Below, piece by piece: positions 42,610 through 45,206 of a DNA stretch of 45,206 nucleotides. The translations under genes and the position numbers were made by a program. The DNA lies in assembly GCA_045632125.1 (NCBI GenBank), contig JAZQWC010000086.1:1-45206 (forward strand), written 5' to 3'. The notes under the pieces are model-generated. The model did not search any database. It worked only from the letters and a program-made list of their open reading frames with translations, and was not told where the DNA came from. Every line of letters begins with the position of its first letter. Positions within the stretch are counted from its first letter, which is position 1. Source of the stretch: CALWPV01 sp045632125 (GTDB lineage: Bacteria; Bacillota; Clostridia; Lachnospirales; Bianqueaceae).

Positions 42610-43821
42610 ATGGCTTTCGATAAAATTCAGATGAAGACTCCGTTGGTGGAGATGGACGGCGATGAGATGACCCGTATTTTGTGGCAGATGATCAAGGATG
42701 AGTTGATCCTGCCCTTCGTAGATTTGAAATCCGAGTATTATGATCTGGGACTGCCTCATCGTGATGAAACTGCAGATCAGGTAACCGTGGATTCCGCATT
42801 GGCTACCAAGAAGTATGGTGTGGCTGTTAAATGTGCTACCATTACTCCTAACGTGCAGCGTATGAGTGAATATAATCTGCATGAAATGTGGAAAAGCCCC
42901 AATGGAACTATTCGTGCCATGCTGGATGGTACCGTGTTCCGTGCTCCTATTTTGATCGATTCCATTAAACCTGCGGTTCGTTTCTGGGAGGCACCCATTA
43001 CCATTGCCCGTCATGCATACGGCGATGTGTATAAGAATGTGGAGATTCGTTCTGAAGAGGCTGGTACCTGTGAATTGGTGTTCACCGGCGAGAGCGGTAA
43101 AGAGATCCGTGAAGTGGTGCAGAAACTGAATGGCCCCGGCGTGTTCCAGGGTATGCACAATAAGGAAGAGTCCATTCGTTCCTTTGCCCATTCATGCTTC
43201 CAGTATGCTTTGACCACCAAGCAGGATGTATGGTTTGCCACTAAGGATACCATTTCCAAAATTTATGATGGTGCCTTTAAGGAGATTGTGGCTGAGGTGT
43301 TTGAAGAGTATAAAGAGCAGTTTGATGCTTTGGGCATTGAATATTTCTATACACTGATCGATGATGCGGTGGCTCGTGTAATCCGTTCTAAGGGTGGCTT
43401 CATCTGGGCCTGCAAGAACTATGACGGTGATGTAATGAGTGATATGGTTTCCACCGCCTTTGGTTCTTTGGCTATGATGACATCTGTGCTCGTAAGCCCC
43501 GATGGCGTATATGAGTATGAGGCTGCTCACGGTACTGTTACCCGTCATTACTATCGCTATTTGAAGGGTGAGGAGACTTCCACTAATCCCATCGCTACCA
43601 TTTTTGCCTGGACCGGCGCTTTGAAGAAACGTGGTGAAATGGATGAACTGCCTGAACTGACCCGTTTCGGTGAGAAGCTGGAGGAAGCCTGCCTGAATAC
43701 CCTGAATAAGGGTATCATGACCAAGGATCTGGTGAGCTTGGCTGAAGGAATCGAGACCAAGGCTGTGAATTCTCGCGAGTTCATTTTGGCAATTCAGGAA
43801 GAACTGAAGAGCTTGCTGTAA
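42610..43821 (+). CDS. icd: NADP-dependent isocitrate dehydrogenase (eukaryote-like type II)
   Basis: Oxidises isocitrate to 2-oxoglutarate and CO2, producing NADPH and the carbon skeleton of glutamate. 403 residues. The opening VEMDGDEMTRILW, the substrate serine region KSPNGTIR, the metal-site segment DDAVARVIRSKGG and the YEAAHGTVTRHYYR segment match the dimeric type II enzymes shared with mitochondria rather than the E. coli type I enzyme. SD AGGGAG. It ends the operon before a terminator. NADP preference is inferred from the family. Confidence 0.95.
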   Translation: MAFDKIQMKTPLVEMDGDEMTRILWQMIKDELILPFVDLKSEYYDLGLPHRDETADQVTVDSALATKKYGVAVKCATITPNVQRMSEYNLHEMWKSPNGTIRAMLDGTVFRAPILIDSIKPAVRFWEAPITIARHAYGDVYKNVEIRSEEAGTCELVFTGESGKEIREVVQKLNGPGVFQGMHNKEESIRSFAHSCFQYALTTKQDVWFATKDTISKIYDGAFKEIVAEVFEEYKEQFDALGIEYFYTLIDDAVARVIRSKGGFIWACKNYDGDVMSDMVSTAFGSLAMMTSVLVSPDGVYEYEAAHGTVTRHYYRYLKGEETSTNPIATIFAWTGALKKRGEMDELPELTRFGEKLEEACLNTLNKGIMTKDLVSLAEGIETKAVNSREFILAIQEELKSLL

Positions 43822-43846
43822 ATCTTAATAAGCGTATTTGTTGTTG

Positions 43847-43897
43847 ACCTGTGGTCTCTTTCAATGATTTTGTCGTTGATTGAAACCACAGGTTTTT
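43847..43897 (+). terminator. Terminator of the citrate-to-2-oxoglutarate operon
   Basis: ACCTGTGGT pairs with ACCACAGGT; after a 3-base bulge TTTCAAT/ATTGAAA extends the stem. TTTTT follows. Confidence 0.85.
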
Positions 43898-43944
43898 GAT
43901 TGCCCATTTCGGCAGCAATATCGCATAAAGAAAGCAAAAAAACA

Positions 43945-43973
43945 CTGACAAAAAAGAGGCTTTATGCTAAAAT
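43945..43973 (+). promoter_or_regulatory. Promoter of the lipoprotein-methyltransferase pair
   Basis: CTGACA (43945-43950), 17-bp spacer ending TGC, TAAAAT (43968-43973); an extended -10. Confidence 0.65.
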
Positions 43974-44003
43974 ATAGAAAATAAAACGAGGAGGAAAGGC
44001 GAA

Positions 44004-44942
44004 TTGAAAAAGTTACTCATAGTTTGGACAGTGATTTGTTTGTTAATCTTGATTACAGCGTGCAGCAATAAGAGCAAAAGAAGCGGTCAAGTTGTTGCCT
44101 ACGGAGGTGATTCGACTTTTTTTGAATTGGACTGTGAAGATGGAAACAACTATGGCTACGTGATAACAGAAGATACTGAGCTTATATGGCAAGATAAGTC
44201 CGCCTTTTCGATGTGGGGAGAAAATATAGATGAATGGTATGTATTCGGCTGCAATATGTACGTTACGGTAGAAGGAAATCAAAAAACAGAGAGTGCAGAT
44301 GAATATGTTGATGAATGTGTAGAGGGCTGGTACGTAGCCGAAACCATTACCGTGACAGGGGTAGACGAGATTTATTTTAGAGTAGATGCGAAACCGGTGA
44401 TCTATTTATATCCGGAAGAAACAACAAAAGTGCAAGTCAAACTGGATTACAGCGGAAAACTCACCTGTACCTATCCGAAATATGAAAATGGATGGGAAGT
44501 AATAGCGCAGGAGGATGGAACACTATTAGATGCAAACAGTCAAGCCTATAATTATTTGTATTGGGAAGGCATCAATGCCATTGAGTATGATTTTTCAAGA
44601 GGGTTCTGCGTCAAAGGTGAAGACACAGCAACTTTTTTGGAAAAATCATTGGAAGCATTGGGACTTAGTAGAAAAGAAGCTAATGAGTTTATTGTATTCT
44701 GGTTGCCGCAGCTGCAATGTAATTCATACAATCTGATCTCATTTCAAAGCGAAAACTACACAGATAGCGCGAAGCTGGAAATTACACCGAAGCCGAATAC
44801 AATGATCAGAGTATTCATGGCATGGATGCCACTTGAAGAAGCTGTACAAATCGAATCGCAAATCTTAACATCCACAGAAAGAAAAGGTTTTACAGTAGTG
44901 GAATGGGGCGGGACCAAAGTAAACACAGGAGAAATCAAATGA
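44004..44942 (+). CDS. Conserved lipoprotein of unknown function
   Basis: 312 residues with a TTG start, set by GAGGAGGAAAGG just upstream. The signal peptide ends in the lipobox ITAC with C20, so the mature protein is lipid-anchored outside the membrane. A short N-terminal region (about 25-125) is followed by a conserved-looking block from KPVIYLYPEE (near 132), rich in aromatic residues (GKLTCTYPKYENGW, YNYLYWEG) and ending VVEWGGT. I recognise this block only as a recurring uncharacterised clostridial domain; no catalytic motif is evident. Base composition and codons (ATA, AGA, AAA) look more AT-rich than in icd next door. It overlaps a methyltransferase gene by four bases. Confidence 0.75.
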   Translation: MKKLLIVWTVICLLILITACSNKSKRSGQVVAYGGDSTFFELDCEDGNNYGYVITEDTELIWQDKSAFSMWGENIDEWYVFGCNMYVTVEGNQKTESADEYVDECVEGWYVAETITVTGVDEIYFRVDAKPVIYLYPEETTKVQVKLDYSGKLTCTYPKYENGWEVIAQEDGTLLDANSQAYNYLYWEGINAIEYDFSRGFCVKGEDTATFLEKSLEALGLSRKEANEFIVFWLPQLQCNSYNLISFQSENYTDSAKLEITPKPNTMIRVFMAWMPLEEAVQIESQILTSTERKGFTVVEWGGTKVNTGEIK

Positions 44943-45206
44943 ACTATACCGATATCAATTCCAAAACCATCGACAGTTGGATCGAAGAAGGCTGGGAATG
45001 GGGAAGACCCATCGATCATGAAACCTTTGAAAAAGCCCAAAATGGTGAGTGGCAAATCGTATTAACTCCTACACGAGCGGTACCGAAAGAATGGTATCCG
45101 GAATTAAAGGGCTGTAAGGTACTGGGGCTTGCCAGCGGTGGTGGTCAGCAGATGCCGATTCTAACAGCAGCGGGTGCTGAATGCACGGTTTTGGATTACT
45201 CAGAAA
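44939..45206 (+). CDS. Class I SAM-dependent methyltransferase (3' end outside window)
   Basis: 89 codons are visible, running off the right edge. The first ~60 residues are a lid-like region (WIEEGWEWGRPIDHETFEKA). Rossmann motif I follows, VLGLASGGGQQ, with the next acidic strand end CTVLDYSE, as in Methyltransf_11-type enzymes. The substrate cannot be told from this part. The ATG overlaps the lipoprotein stop (ATGA), so the two are translationally coupled. Confidence 0.8.
   Translation, partial: MNYTDINSKTIDSWIEEGWEWGRPIDHETFEKAQNGEWQIVLTPTRAVPKEWYPELKGCKVLGLASGGGQQMPILTAAGAECTVLDYSE

Noticed and set aside
1..45206. CRISPR arrays, tRNA or rRNA genes, insertion sequences, phage or conjugative modules
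   Set aside because: No regularly spaced repeats, cloverleaf genes, transposases, integrases or terminal inverted repeats were seen; intergenic gaps are almost all under 270 bp and explained by promoters and terminators.

Overview
The window reads as chromosomal DNA of an anaerobic, low-to-moderate GC Firmicute of the class Clostridia, with Lachnospirales or a related order as my best guess. Pointers are a DnaD/DnaI-type helicase-loading pair, a CwlD-type (germination) amidase, a PrsA-like foldase, a Re-type citrate synthase of the homocitrate synthase family, a DUF362 ferredoxin-like protein and consistent GGAGG ribosome binding sites. No rRNA, tRNA, CRISPR array, insertion sequence or prophage is visible. 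33 coding genes are supported, two of them cut by the window edges.

Layout. (1) 1-3374, minus strand: helicase loader (partial), DnaD-domain initiation protein and murC. Between dnaD and murC lies a 309-bp gap rich in DnaA boxes. (2) 3624-17134, plus strand: ilvB-ilvN-ilvC-ilvD (branched-chain amino acids), a DUF815 ATPase, pth, mfd and a membrane-anchored foldase. gap and plsC follow with their own promoters. (3) 17197-20434, minus: a MATE exporter and uvrC, which overlap. (4) 20592-25845, plus: a GH18 envelope protein, hflX, cwlD, a TsaC/Sua5 enzyme and rpiB. (5) 26018-26968, minus: a lone sugar phosphate isomerase/epimerase-like TIM barrel. (6) 27187-38068, plus: a two-subunit ABC exporter, a DUF362 ferredoxin with an M28 peptidase, and a CtpE-like P-type ATPase with a GH3 glycosidase. 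(7) 38333-43821, plus: Re-citrate synthase, a GntR/FCD regulator, a divergent aconitase and NADP-isocitrate dehydrogenase. This makes a self-contained route from oxaloacetate and acetyl-CoA to 2-oxoglutarate. (8) 44004-end: a conserved lipoprotein translationally coupled to a methyltransferase (partial).

Most of the content is housekeeping. The best leads are in the non-coding DNA. First, eight DnaA-box-like 9-mers, three of them perfect, sit in 245 bp upstream of the dnaD-helicase loader operon; two of these boxes form the arms of what looks like the murC terminator, and a LexA-type palindrome lies among them. Second, a terminator-like hairpin sits in the murC leader. Third, a palindromic operator overlaps the -10 of the citrate-to-2-oxoglutarate operon, which encodes its own GntR regulator. 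Fourth, the cwlD ribosome binding site is buried in the hflX terminator stem. I see no clear new defence or mobile system.
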